Part shown: positions 1 to 8,719 of the stretch, one piece after another
How positions within the stretch are numbered: the first letter of the stretch is position 1
How the letters are laid out: the number at the start of each line of letters is the position of its first letter
Source: Eubacterium sp.
Lineage (GTDB): Bacteria; Bacillota; Clostridia; Oscillospirales; Acutalibacteraceae
DNA length: 64,000 bases
Assembly (NCBI GenBank): GCA_022511225.1
Contig: JAFLRZ010000002.1
Span: 62,001-126,000 of the forward strand
Direction: 5' to 3'
Program-made: the position numbers and the translations under genes
Notes under the pieces: generated by a model
The model's database searches: none
What the model was told of the DNA's origin: nothing
The model's input: the letters and a program-made list of their open reading frames with translations, nothing else

Positions 1-444
1 AATCGGTTTCATCTGCGGAAACATCAGAGCAAAGCGATTTGCAAGAGAGTCCACGTCATAGCTTATTACACCGTTCTTTGCTTTGTTTTTTGACACTGCC
101 TTTGGCATTTTTACCTTGTCAAAATCGACCTTTTTCTTCACACCGAAAAGAGATTTTACTTCGTCACTGATTTCGTTTGCAAACGATTTTGCATCTCTTT
201 CTTCATAAGTATTGATATCAAACAGGCTCTTTGATACCGTACCATATTCGCTGTCAGAATTAACCTCGCCCATAACACATTCAAATGCCATAATAGTTGC
301 CTGTGCATCATAAGTGATTTTGTATGCACCCTTGTCACTTTGAAAAGCAAGGCAGTCAAAATCCGAGATTTTGTAAAAACCAAGCTCGTCATTTACACCT
401 TCAAGACGCTTTTCGATAATTCTGAATACTTCATTAAGCTCCAT
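1..444 (-). CDS. Hypothetical protein, C-terminally truncated by the window edge (MELNEVFRIIEKRLEGVNDELGFYKISDFDCLAFQSDKGAYKITYD...)
   Basis: Manual translation of the minus strand from ATG at 444 stays open to base 1 (148 codons). Purine-rich SD (aaggagaaaatt) lies upstream. Missing from the ORF track because it is truncated; the listed ORF 156-392 is another frame. Confidence 0.75.
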   Translation of the reverse strand, partial: MELNEVFRIIEKRLEGVNDELGFYKISDFDCLAFQSDKGAYKITYDAQATIMAFECVMGEVNSDSEYGTVSKSLFDINTYEERDAKSFANEISDEVKSLFGVKKKVDFDKVKMPKAVSKNKAKNGVISYDVDSLANRFALMFPQMKPI

Positions 445-454
445 AATTTTCTCC

Positions 455-1357
455 TTAATACTCTATATCATTTTCATTGTTATTACTTACAAGATTTTTC
501 ATAATTTCATTTTCTGTATCAAAATCTATCAGCTTTGTTTTGTAATACCTGTAAACAGAATAAAATACAGAAAAGCCTGCAATAACTAATAATATGCTTA
601 CTGCAAGAAGTATAAACATCATAGATTTAGATGCTGACGCTATTGCAAGATTATATGCTTCAATATTGGTAAGATTTAAGCTGTAAAGGCTTCCCCTTGA
701 AAGCACTATCGCACATAATGAAATCAATATTTCGCCTGCACTCACCATAGCCATAGCAACGTAGTTGAGCGTTTTTCGCCTGCCTGAATTAAATATAAAT
801 TCAAAAAAAATACAAGCTACAATCCCGAGAACGGAAACAACGGTTAACTGTAGTGAGCGGTTGCTTACAAGCGATGCAATCCTGCTAAGCTGTGTGGTAT
901 TTGAAATAGAACACGTCTTATTAAACACGTCAACAGCATCGTTTATAAGCTGATTCATTTCATCTTCAGTTCGGTTTATTTTGTTTTCTTTGTCATACTT
1001 TTCAATTGAAGCCCTGAGCCTGTTTTCAATATCAACAGTACCGCTGAAATCAACAATAACTGATGACTGCGTGCTCTTAACAACAGTTCCTTGGACCGAT
1101 CTTATCAGCCCTGCACCCGTTGCATTCATATAAACCTCAGTCGGTACGTTCGTTTTGAGCATTAGCTCATCGTATTCTTCTTCAAGCTTTATCGAAAGCA
1201 TATCAACAACTCTGCCGTCAGTAAAATACTTGACCTTGTAATCAGTGTTGCCTAAGGTTACAGTCGATATGCCGCTGATTAAAAAAACGATGATACAAAC
1301 TGCAAGTACAGCAGAGGCACCGTAGCTGAAGATTTTTTTGATAAATCTGTTAAACAT
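455..1357 (-). CDS. Hypothetical membrane protein, several predicted TM helices
   Basis: ORF 455-1411. ATG at 1357 (MFNRFIKKIFSYG...) preferred because it overlaps the stop of the upstream small ORF (ATGTTTAA). Confidence 0.65.
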   Translation of the reverse strand: MFNRFIKKIFSYGASAVLAVCIIVFLISGISTVTLGNTDYKVKYFTDGRVVDMLSIKLEEEYDELMLKTNVPTEVYMNATGAGLIRSVQGTVVKSTQSSVIVDFSGTVDIENRLRASIEKYDKENKINRTEDEMNQLINDAVDVFNKTCSISNTTQLSRIASLVSNRSLQLTVVSVLGIVACIFFEFIFNSGRRKTLNYVAMAMVSAGEILISLCAIVLSRGSLYSLNLTNIEAYNLAIASASKSMMFILLAVSILLVIAGFSVFYSVYRYYKTKLIDFDTENEIMKNLVSNNNENDIEY

Positions 1358-1526
1358 CACTTTCCACTCCGTCATTTTGCACACTGTATTCTGTCGAATT
1401 TGGCAATGCATTTTGAATACGTGGCAAGGAAATAATTAAAATTCCTGAAAATATCAGGGCAGCAAGAGTCGGAATCACAAGTGCTTTAATAATCAATTTG
1501 CGTTTGTATAGCTGAAAACTGGTCAT
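1350..1526 (-). CDS. Small single-TM protein, 58 aa (MTSFQLYKRKLIIKALVIPTLAALIFSGILIISLPRIQNALPNSTEYSVQNDGVESDV)
   Basis: Manual translation. Hydrophobic segment present; the stop overlaps the start of the 455-1357 gene. Not in the ORF track (below length cutoff). Confidence 0.55.
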   Translation of the reverse strand: MTSFQLYKRKLIIKALVIPTLAALIFSGILIISLPRIQNALPNSTEYSVQNDGVESDV

Positions 1527-1644
1527 TATCCATCACCCGATACAGATTTTTTATCTAATCTATGATATTATATCATTACGTATCCCATTTGTCACTATAT
1601 TTTTTATCTCAATAATTAATTACTTAATACGTTCTCAAAAAAGA

Positions 1645-1682
1645 AAAACAGGTTGAATGCTGATTGCATTTAACCTGTTTTT
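1645..1682 (-). terminator. Rho-independent terminator of the dehydratase operon
   Basis: aaaacaggttgaatgc-tgatt-gcatttaacctgttttt inverted repeat just downstream of the minus-strand stop at 1686, with T-run on the minus strand. Confidence 0.75.
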
Positions 1683-1685
1683 GTA

Positions 1686-2375
1686 CTACTTCATACCTGC
1701 GTTTCTGAAATGCAGCTCTTTCATTCCCTCAATCTCGTCGCAGATAGCCTTAAGATTACAGCTTTTGCAGTCGAATGTGACGTTGTTCATAATATGATTC
1801 AGTGCCTCGGTAATATCGTAATTTTTCTCAGATATTTTCGCAAGGCGGTCATAATCCACGCCGTCATCACTGATGTAAATAACCTTAACAGCCTTAACGG
1901 CACTGTTTTCCCTGTACTTATTAATCAAAATATTGCCGACACCCTCAAAGCTTAAGCCGTCTTTCAGTGCTGTTTTTGAAATCCTGACTATTTCCTTATG
2001 AGAGGTTGACGCCGTTCTTATCATAAATCCCTTTGGAAAATAGTGGTACTTGGCATATTCGATTTTTCTTATAAGGTTATATGCCGTTTGCTCGTCCTCA
2101 ACATCATCAATCTGAATTATTGAAATACGGCAAAACTTTGTATCGCTCTTAATTTCACCTAAGTCGTTACCGAAAAGAACTACACTGTCTTCTCCGATTT
2201 GCTTTGACGTTACAAGATTAAAGCCGATGCCGTCAAGCTCATACGCCATATCGCGCTGAAGAACAAGCTCGTTTCTGCCTGCATCCTGCCACGCTTTTGC
2301 AGAGGTAAAGATTTTCGGTGCGAAGGAGGAAAGACAGCTTTTAATCTCATTTAATAAATCATCAAAAAAATTCAT
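1686..2375 (-). CDS. Acetyl-CoA synthase/CdhC-like small protein with C-terminal CxxCx5C motif (FDCKSCNLKAICDEIEGMKELH)
   Basis: 229 aa ORF. The C-terminal motif resembles a region of CODH/ACS beta subunits as recalled, not searched. Last gene of the dehydratase operon. Confidence 0.5.
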   Translation of the reverse strand: MNFFDDLLNEIKSCLSSFAPKIFTSAKAWQDAGRNELVLQRDMAYELDGIGFNLVTSKQIGEDSVVLFGNDLGEIKSDTKFCRISIIQIDDVEDEQTAYNLIRKIEYAKYHYFPKGFMIRTASTSHKEIVRISKTALKDGLSFEGVGNILINKYRENSAVKAVKVIYISDDGVDYDRLAKISEKNYDITEALNHIMNNVTFDCKSCNLKAICDEIEGMKELHFRNAGMK

Positions 2376-2539
2376 TAAAGCTTCTTGTCCTTTTTAAGTT
2401 CGTCATAATGGGTCTGGAGCCAGTCATAAATCTTGCGTACAAGCTTCATATCAAGATTGAACCAGTAAATTGCAAAGGTAATACCGAAAAGACCCAAAAG
2501 CACTGCAAAGATTACGGATAATATTTTAATCAACTTCAT
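2375..2539 (-). CDS. Small membrane protein, 54 aa (MKLIKILSVIFAVLLGLFGITFAIYWFNLDMKLVRKIYDWLQTHYDELKKDKKL)
   Basis: Manual translation of the minus strand. Preceded by SD (aaggagata). Its TAA overlaps the ATG of the next gene (TAATG). Not in the ORF track. Confidence 0.7.
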   Translation of the reverse strand: MKLIKILSVIFAVLLGLFGITFAIYWFNLDMKLVRKIYDWLQTHYDELKKDKKL

Positions 2540-2554
2540 ATTTGTATCTCCTTA

Positions 2555-3349
2555 TTACTTTGCAAGTCCCTTTTGTCTTGCGTATTCTGCCGCACCGAGA
2601 GCACCCATAAGCTGGGGGTCGGTTGAAAGCTCTACAACCTTAATCTTGAGCACCTTTTCGATTGCCTGCTTAAGACCGTCATTCTTAGCGCAGCCGCCTG
2701 TCAGCGTAATACTGTCTGTTGCGCCTGCCTTTTTAGCCATAACAAAGCATCTCTTTGCAACTGCAAGCTGTATGCCTGCGGCGATTTCATCCATAGGCTT
2801 GCCCTCACCAACGAGTGAAATAACCTCGGATTCGGCAAATACGGTGCACTGTGCAGTAATCGGAATAGTGTTCTTAGCCTTGAGCGAAAGCTTTGAAAAT
2901 TCAGGAAGTGTCATTTCAAAGGCATTTGCCATTGCCTCAAAGAATCTGCCCGTTCCGGCTGCGCACTTATCGTTCATAGCGAAGTTTTTAACAGTGCCGT
3001 CTGTATCGATTGCAATACCCTTTACGTCCTGTCCGCCGATGTCAATAATTGCCTTAACACTCGGATTAGTTACGTGTACACCCATAGCGTGACAGCTTAT
3101 TTCGCTTATATTTTCGTCTGCAAAGGGTACCTTGTTTCTGCCATAACCTGTACCGATAAGGTATGAAAGCTCGGAAGCATTCTTGATATCGTCAACCTTA
3201 GCACACGCATCATTAAGAGCTATCTCAGCAGACTGAACAGGATTTATCTTGCTCCTGTTTGTTACATCTGCAACTATTTTACCGTTTTCATCGAGTATTA
3301 CGCATTTTGTGTAGGTTGAGCCTACGTCACATCCACCAAAATATTTCAT
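2555..3349 (-). CDS. 2-hydroxyacyl-CoA dehydratase activator (BadF/BadG/BcrA/HgdC-family ATPase)
   Basis: GCDVGSTYTKCVIL, GGQDVKGI, NDKCAAGTGRFFE and AQCTVFAESEVI motifs typical of HgdC-type activators. Confidence 0.93.
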   Translation of the reverse strand: MKYFGGCDVGSTYTKCVILDENGKIVADVTNRSKINPVQSAEIALNDACAKVDDIKNASELSYLIGTGYGRNKVPFADENISEISCHAMGVHVTNPSVKAIIDIGGQDVKGIAIDTDGTVKNFAMNDKCAAGTGRFFEAMANAFEMTLPEFSKLSLKAKNTIPITAQCTVFAESEVISLVGEGKPMDEIAAGIQLAVAKRCFVMAKKAGATDSITLTGGCAKNDGLKQAIEKVLKIKVVELSTDPQLMGALGAAEYARQKGLAK

Positions 3350-3390
3350 CTTTTTTCTCCTATCAAATTAGACATTATAAACCGTGTCGA

Positions 3391-4959
3391 TTACCAAGCA
3401 AGTGTATCATCAAAATCAACGAGTGTCGGGTCAACAGGCTCCTCCTGAAGCACTGTCTGCATATACTTGTTGATATTTTCACGCATATCGCGGCGGGAAA
3501 TTGTTCTCGGATCCATAAGATCCTGCGGTACCCATATGAAGTGAATACCTCTTTCCCTCGCCTGATCGTCAAAAACGCCGAGCAGTCCGTCCATTCCCTT
3601 ACAGGAAATCTGGTCGTACATAATAACCATATCGGCATTAAATTCCTCAACAATTCTCCAAAGCTCGTCAACAACGTTTCTGTAGCCGCCCTTTGTGTGC
3701 TTTCTCATTGTAGTTCTTTGAAGTGTTTTTGCGTAAACGGCGAGTGCCTTTTCCTTGTCCTCGGTGTCATATTTTATGTATGAAATCATCGTTTCCATAT
3801 CCATAACAACATTGACACCCCAGCAGTTTTCAAGCCAGTTTGCAAGGCTTGTGTAGTAGTTTGCCGGGCAGGACCATACGATAGCTCTGTGGCGCATTTC
3901 CTTTGAGCAGGGAGTTTTCTTCTCGTAAGCATTAAGCATAAGCTTGTTTACCTTTTTGTCTATCTTAAGGAATCTGGAGTCCATTCCGCCTGAAATGTGG
4001 AAATAGAACAAACGGTAAAGCCAGAAGGTAGCACCCGTCATCTGCGGATAGTCTGTCTTATTAACATCCCACTTTTGAATTTCGTATTCAAGCTGTTCAT
4101 TGTACTGCCTCATAGCAGTAAAGAATGAATCCCAGTTGAATTTAACACCCATCTGATTCTCAATGAATTTGATACACTCTTTAACCTCTTCTACAGCGTA
4201 CTCCTGAACGTCCTCCTCATTATACCTGAGCGGAACGTTGATAACGTGAGTAGGTATGTTAAATCTTCTTTCAATAAATGATGAGTTCATAACCGAGCCG
4301 TCACAAGGCATATTGCAGGTGACTGAGCATTTACCTACGAGCGGATAATCGTCATTGATTGCAACACCTGCTTCAGCAGACGGGAGCGGACAAACGTCGG
4401 CCGGCACACCGTAGCTTTCAGTAATATCAAGATAAGGCGGTGTAATCTGCTGGTCAACCATAGATGAAAGGAAAATCGGAACTGTTGTAACGTGATTGTC
4501 CTTTAATCCGGGGAAACCTGCCATAAGCTCTGATGAAAAGATTTCATCAACGTTAACGATTTTATCTGCCAGCTTAGGATTTTTATGAAAATGGGCATCG
4601 TTTGCAAGAAGCATATTAATCATATCCGTTGTCGGCTTTACAAGACCGTTCATATGAAGGTGAGTTATTCTGAGCTGAGGTCCTCTCAGACCCTCAGTAT
4701 GCCTGTCAACCCACGCAGGAGCAGATAAATAGCTTGCCATCCAGCGGTAATTCCATATACCTTTTACTGTTGAAACAGGAGCCTTTCCTGCCATTACAAT
4801 TATATCTTTCCACGTGATAAGCCATCTGTAATAGTCATAAAAGGTATCGGAGATACCGCGCCATTCTCTGTGCTTCAAAATACCCGTTTTATCTTCGTGA
4901 AGCTTGCCAAGGTTTTTTGGCTGATTGCGCCAGAGCGCCTTTAATTTGTCCTTTAACAT
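3391..4959 (-). CDS. 2-hydroxyacyl-CoA dehydratase family subunit (HgdB/FldB-like)
   Basis: 522 aa. Next to activator and second subunit; Cys-containing motifs (PSAEAGVAINDDYPLVGKCSVTCNMPCDG, YDQISCKGMDGLLG). Confidence 0.85.
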   Translation of the reverse strand: MLKDKLKALWRNQPKNLGKLHEDKTGILKHREWRGISDTFYDYYRWLITWKDIIVMAGKAPVSTVKGIWNYRWMASYLSAPAWVDRHTEGLRGPQLRITHLHMNGLVKPTTDMINMLLANDAHFHKNPKLADKIVNVDEIFSSELMAGFPGLKDNHVTTVPIFLSSMVDQQITPPYLDITESYGVPADVCPLPSAEAGVAINDDYPLVGKCSVTCNMPCDGSVMNSSFIERRFNIPTHVINVPLRYNEEDVQEYAVEEVKECIKFIENQMGVKFNWDSFFTAMRQYNEQLEYEIQKWDVNKTDYPQMTGATFWLYRLFYFHISGGMDSRFLKIDKKVNKLMLNAYEKKTPCSKEMRHRAIVWSCPANYYTSLANWLENCWGVNVVMDMETMISYIKYDTEDKEKALAVYAKTLQRTTMRKHTKGGYRNVVDELWRIVEEFNADMVIMYDQISCKGMDGLLGVFDDQARERGIHFIWVPQDLMDPRTISRRDMRENINKYMQTVLQEEPVDPTLVDFDDTLAW

Positions 4960-6155
4960 TATTTAGCCTCCCTTGCCTTTTGAATACGTTTGATTTCAAG
5001 ACTTTCAACAAACGCCTGAACTCTTGTTCGAAGCTGTCCCGATGCGCTTGCGGTATACTGCCTGTCAACAGTTACAGACGGAATACCGTAGTCATTTGTA
5101 ATTATGTGAGAAGCGAGTGCTCTTTCGTAGCCCCAGTATTCGCAGAATTTAAGCTGCTCATAAATTACACCCTCGGCGTGATACTCCTCAACAAGCTGCT
5201 TAACGTATTCTTTTCTGCCGTGCACCTTGTCCTGACTCATATAACGAGGGCACTGGCTTGTATGCATATAATGAAGAATTATATCATCAAGAACATCACC
5301 ATCATCGCTAAGGTGAATTTCCTCTCTGCCGGGAAGCGAGCCGAAGCAGAAACGGTCTGCAACTACTCGTGCACCTGATTCCTCCATAAGCTTGATGAAA
5401 TCAGGATCGTCAATCTCAGAGCCGACAACAACAATCTTTGCCCTGAAATCCTTTTTCTCGTCAGGCTCTCTCGTCTTAAGCTCTTCAGCAGTTTCACGCA
5501 GCTTGTCAATAATCAGATACTTAGGGCAAACGTAGCTTACAAGGTTGATAACGTGAAATTCGTAGCCTGTAATTCTCGGGTTGTCCTCTTTTCTGTATTC
5601 TCCGATTTCTGTAATAAGCCTGCAAACCTCGTTATGCTCCTCAACTGCCTTGCGCATCGCATCCTCGGAAATATCAACACCGTATACCTCGTGAAGCTTA
5701 TCAAGCACCTTTGTCTGAAGCTGCTGCTTCATATGCTTAACAGTATGAGGCATAATCTTGAACGGCACGTCGGGAATAGCAACAAAAAACTTGTCGTTAT
5801 CAACAAGATTTAAGATTTCAAAATGCTCATAGGCACGGTTCATTTCAGAACACGTTTCCGAACCGATAAACGCATTAAGGAAATTATATCCGCCTTCAAT
5901 TCCTCGCTCAACAAGTGCCTTTGAATAACCGCAAAGAAAAGAACTCATATAGTATGTAGCAATATCCATTGAGCCCGTGCGAGGTGCACGAAGCCTTGTG
6001 GAAAAGCAATTATCAAGATTAAGCAGAACCTCGGGAATATGGTAGCAGGTATATGCAAGGCAGAGCTTGCCTTCGCTTTTAGCCTGCTGAACAAGCTCAT
6101 TGTTTGCCTCTTGAAGCAGGTTTTCAAATTCGATTAAATATTTTAAGTCTTTCAT
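4959..6155 (-). CDS. 2-hydroxyacyl-CoA dehydratase family subunit
   Basis: 398 aa. AYTCYHIPEVLLN...FLNAFIGSETCSEMNRAYE...KFCEYWGYERALASHII pattern of the HgdA/B superfamily; 1-bp overlap with the next subunit. Confidence 0.87.
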   Translation of the reverse strand: MKDLKYLIEFENLLQEANNELVQQAKSEGKLCLAYTCYHIPEVLLNLDNCFSTRLRAPRTGSMDIATYYMSSFLCGYSKALVERGIEGGYNFLNAFIGSETCSEMNRAYEHFEILNLVDNDKFFVAIPDVPFKIMPHTVKHMKQQLQTKVLDKLHEVYGVDISEDAMRKAVEEHNEVCRLITEIGEYRKEDNPRITGYEFHVINLVSYVCPKYLIIDKLRETAEELKTREPDEKKDFRAKIVVVGSEIDDPDFIKLMEESGARVVADRFCFGSLPGREEIHLSDDGDVLDDIILHYMHTSQCPRYMSQDKVHGRKEYVKQLVEEYHAEGVIYEQLKFCEYWGYERALASHIITNDYGIPSVTVDRQYTASASGQLRTRVQAFVESLEIKRIQKAREAK

Positions 6156-6170
6156 ATGATAATCCTCTTT

Positions 6171-6926
6171 TTAGATTATTTCAATTTTCTCAAGTGCTTC
6201 CTTTACTCCCTCAACAATGTTTGATTCGTCAGGAAGCTTTGCAATGTTTTTGCCCTCAATATCATAAACTGCAAGATTGCTGTCATTCTGAATGTATGAG
6301 AGTACGGAAATCCCCTGAGTGTCGATATAAGGGATAACACTTTCATCGGGAAGCCTGTTGATAATTGCACCGATTTTTTCGTACATAACGAGCTCATCTG
6401 CAACACTCTTGATTGTGTTTATAACCTGAGTGCCCTTCTTGCTTGCGTCACTAATGAGAAGCAGATGAGTAACCTTTTCCATAACACGTCGGTTAATTTG
6501 CTCAATGCCTGCCTCGCCGTCGATTACAACGTAATCAAAATCATTTGAAATGAGGCTGATAACCTCTTTGAGATATGAATTGATTTTGCAGTAGCAGCCT
6601 GCACTTTCAGGTCTGCCTACAGCGATAAATGCAAAACCGTCTGTTTCAACGAGTGCATCAAAAATCTTGTATCTTGCGTCACCTAAAAGCTCAATTGCCG
6701 CCTTTGTCTGACCGTCCTCGACAGTTTCAACGATTTCTTTACGAATATCGTCAATAGTAAGCTTAACGTCAATACCGAGTGCAGTCGAAAGTCCTACAGC
6801 TGGATCAGCATCAATTGCAAGAATTTTTTTATCGGGATATTTTGCTACGAGTAGCTTTACAATCGTTGCAGAGATTGACGTTTTTCCAACTCCGCCCTTT
6901 CCTGCAACGGCTATAATTTTTGCCAT
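6171..6926 (-). CDS. CooC/MinD-like P-loop ATPase
   Basis: MAKIIAVAGKGGVGKTSISATIVK deviant Walker A, AIDADPAVGL, YVVIDGEAGIEQINR. Confidence 0.9.
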   Translation of the reverse strand: MAKIIAVAGKGGVGKTSISATIVKLLVAKYPDKKILAIDADPAVGLSTALGIDVKLTIDDIRKEIVETVEDGQTKAAIELLGDARYKIFDALVETDGFAFIAVGRPESAGCYCKINSYLKEVISLISNDFDYVVIDGEAGIEQINRRVMEKVTHLLLISDASKKGTQVINTIKSVADELVMYEKIGAIINRLPDESVIPYIDTQGISVLSYIQNDSNLAVYDIEGKNIAKLPDESNIVEGVKEALEKIEII

Positions 6927-7106
6927 TCTATGTCCTCTTTTCCAAAAAATATTGAGATTGTTATAATTATAACAAACTTTAGCATGATTCGCAATACATA
7001 TCTATTTATGTACGTAATTTATTTTGATTTCTCAGCAAATTGTATAGAATTATTGCGTTTTCATTGTTCAAATTAAACAAAGTAAGAAATGTGTCAAATA
7101 TTAATA

Positions 7107-7135
7107 TTGTTTTATTATTTTATTAGTGCTATAAT
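7107..7135 (+). promoter_or_regulatory. SigA-type promoter for the MFS transporter gene
   Basis: TTGTTT - 17 nt - TATAAT, upstream of 7172. Confidence 0.6.
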
Positions 7136-7171
7136 TGTCAAGGAAAAATTTTAGAGAAAGAGGTATTTCTT

Positions 7172-8704
7172 ATGGCAAAAACTCAAGAATCTGCTCAGGC
7201 AGTAGCTACAGCAGAAAAGAAGTACATGAAGCCATCAGAGATTGTCACCTTCGGTATCGGACTTTTCGGTGTCGCTTTGCTGACAGGCTGGATGCCCGAT
7301 TACACAATGACATTCTTTGCTGACTTCGCTTTTAAGGGCAAGGGCTTTGACTCTGCTCAGCTCGCAACTGTAGTATCATCGGTATTCGGTGTTGCAGGTG
7401 TTGTAGGTGCAATCTGCGAGCTTGTAATCGGTATGCTCGTTGACAGAACGAGAACGTCGCTCGGTAAGGTTAAGCCTTGGGTCGGCTTCGGTGCAATTCC
7501 GCTTGCTATCATTTCAATGCTTGTATTTACTGCACCAAACACATCCTCATTTACAGTGGCAACTATCTGGATGTTTGTAATCTATGCGCTCTATACAGCT
7601 ATTTCTTGTGCTGTAGAATCACCGTCAAACTGCTTCGGCGCGCTTTGCTCACCAAATCCTAAGGAAAGATCAACTGCGATTTCAATTGCTTCCTTCCTTC
7701 GTTCGGTAGGTCAGTCAGGCGGTCAGGTAGTAATTATCGTTGTACCGGTAATTATGAAGGCGCTTATGGGTCAGCAGCAGTATAAAAATGCTGAGGGTCA
7801 GGGTATAGACCTTATCATTTCAACTGCAGTATGTGCTCTTGGTATGTTCATCTTTGTAATGATTTTCTTTGCAAACAACAAAGAGCGTGTTCCTTACACT
7901 AAGGAAAAGGTTTCACTCATTGAGTCTATCAAGCTTGTATTTACAAACAAGAACTTACTTTTGGTATCACTTACAAAGCTGTTCGGCTTTGGACGTGGTG
8001 TTTACGGTACTGTTTCTCTTTACATTGCAGTATATCTTCTCGGTTCAAAGGATCTCAAGCTTGCACTTATGCTTCCGATGGGTATCGGTACTGCGGTAGG
8101 TACTCTTCTTGTAAACCTTGTGCTTAAGAAGTTTTCTACTAAGAAAACATTTATTTTATTCTGCGTATACGGTACGTCATCACTCGCAATTCTTTATTTC
8201 CTGTCAAGAGGTATAGGCTTCAACAGCACTCTTACAATTCCGTTCCTTATCCTCAACTTCTTCTGCGGAATCCAGCACGGTAATACAAACGTTACACCTA
8301 ACATTATGATTGCCGACTGTATTGATGAAATGGAATACAAGACAGGTAAACGACAGGAAGGTCTTGCTTACGCAGGCTATGGTCTGTTCTCAAAGATTGC
8401 ATCAGCAGGTACAAAATGGCTTGCTCCTACACTCGTTTACACATGGAGCCGTTATCAGTTCTCACAAAGTGCTAACATTGCTTACGCAACACAGAGTGAT
8501 GATACTCTTAACAGATTCCTTGCAATTTACACAATTATTCCTGCAATATTTGTATTCCTTCAGTTCCTTCCGATTCTTTTCTACGATATGGTAGGAGAGA
8601 AAAAGGAAAGAATTACTGCTGCTCTTGCCGAAAAGCGTGCACAGAATGCTGAAGCTGAAGGCGATGCAGGCAGTGATGACTCAAACGTAGAAATAGCAGA
8701 GTAA
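7172..8704 (+). CDS. MFS transporter, GPH (glycoside-pentoside-hexuronide) symporter-like
   Basis: 510 aa, about 12 hydrophobic segments, IGMLVDRTRTSLGKVKPWVGFGAIPLA motif. Confidence 0.85.
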   Translation: MAKTQESAQAVATAEKKYMKPSEIVTFGIGLFGVALLTGWMPDYTMTFFADFAFKGKGFDSAQLATVVSSVFGVAGVVGAICELVIGMLVDRTRTSLGKVKPWVGFGAIPLAIISMLVFTAPNTSSFTVATIWMFVIYALYTAISCAVESPSNCFGALCSPNPKERSTAISIASFLRSVGQSGGQVVIIVVPVIMKALMGQQQYKNAEGQGIDLIISTAVCALGMFIFVMIFFANNKERVPYTKEKVSLIESIKLVFTNKNLLLVSLTKLFGFGRGVYGTVSLYIAVYLLGSKDLKLALMLPMGIGTAVGTLLVNLVLKKFSTKKTFILFCVYGTSSLAILYFLSRGIGFNSTLTIPFLILNFFCGIQHGNTNVTPNIMIADCIDEMEYKTGKRQEGLAYAGYGLFSKIASAGTKWLAPTLVYTWSRYQFSQSANIAYATQSDDTLNRFLAIYTIIPAIFVFLQFLPILFYDMVGEKKERITAALAEKRAQNAEAEGDAGSDDSNVEIAE

Positions 8705-8719
8705 GGAGGGAAAGTAAAA

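Noticed and set aside
3259-3783. 174-aa plus-strand ORF spanning the activator/dehydratase junction
   Set aside because: Overlaps two well-supported minus-strand genes; no recognisable domain.
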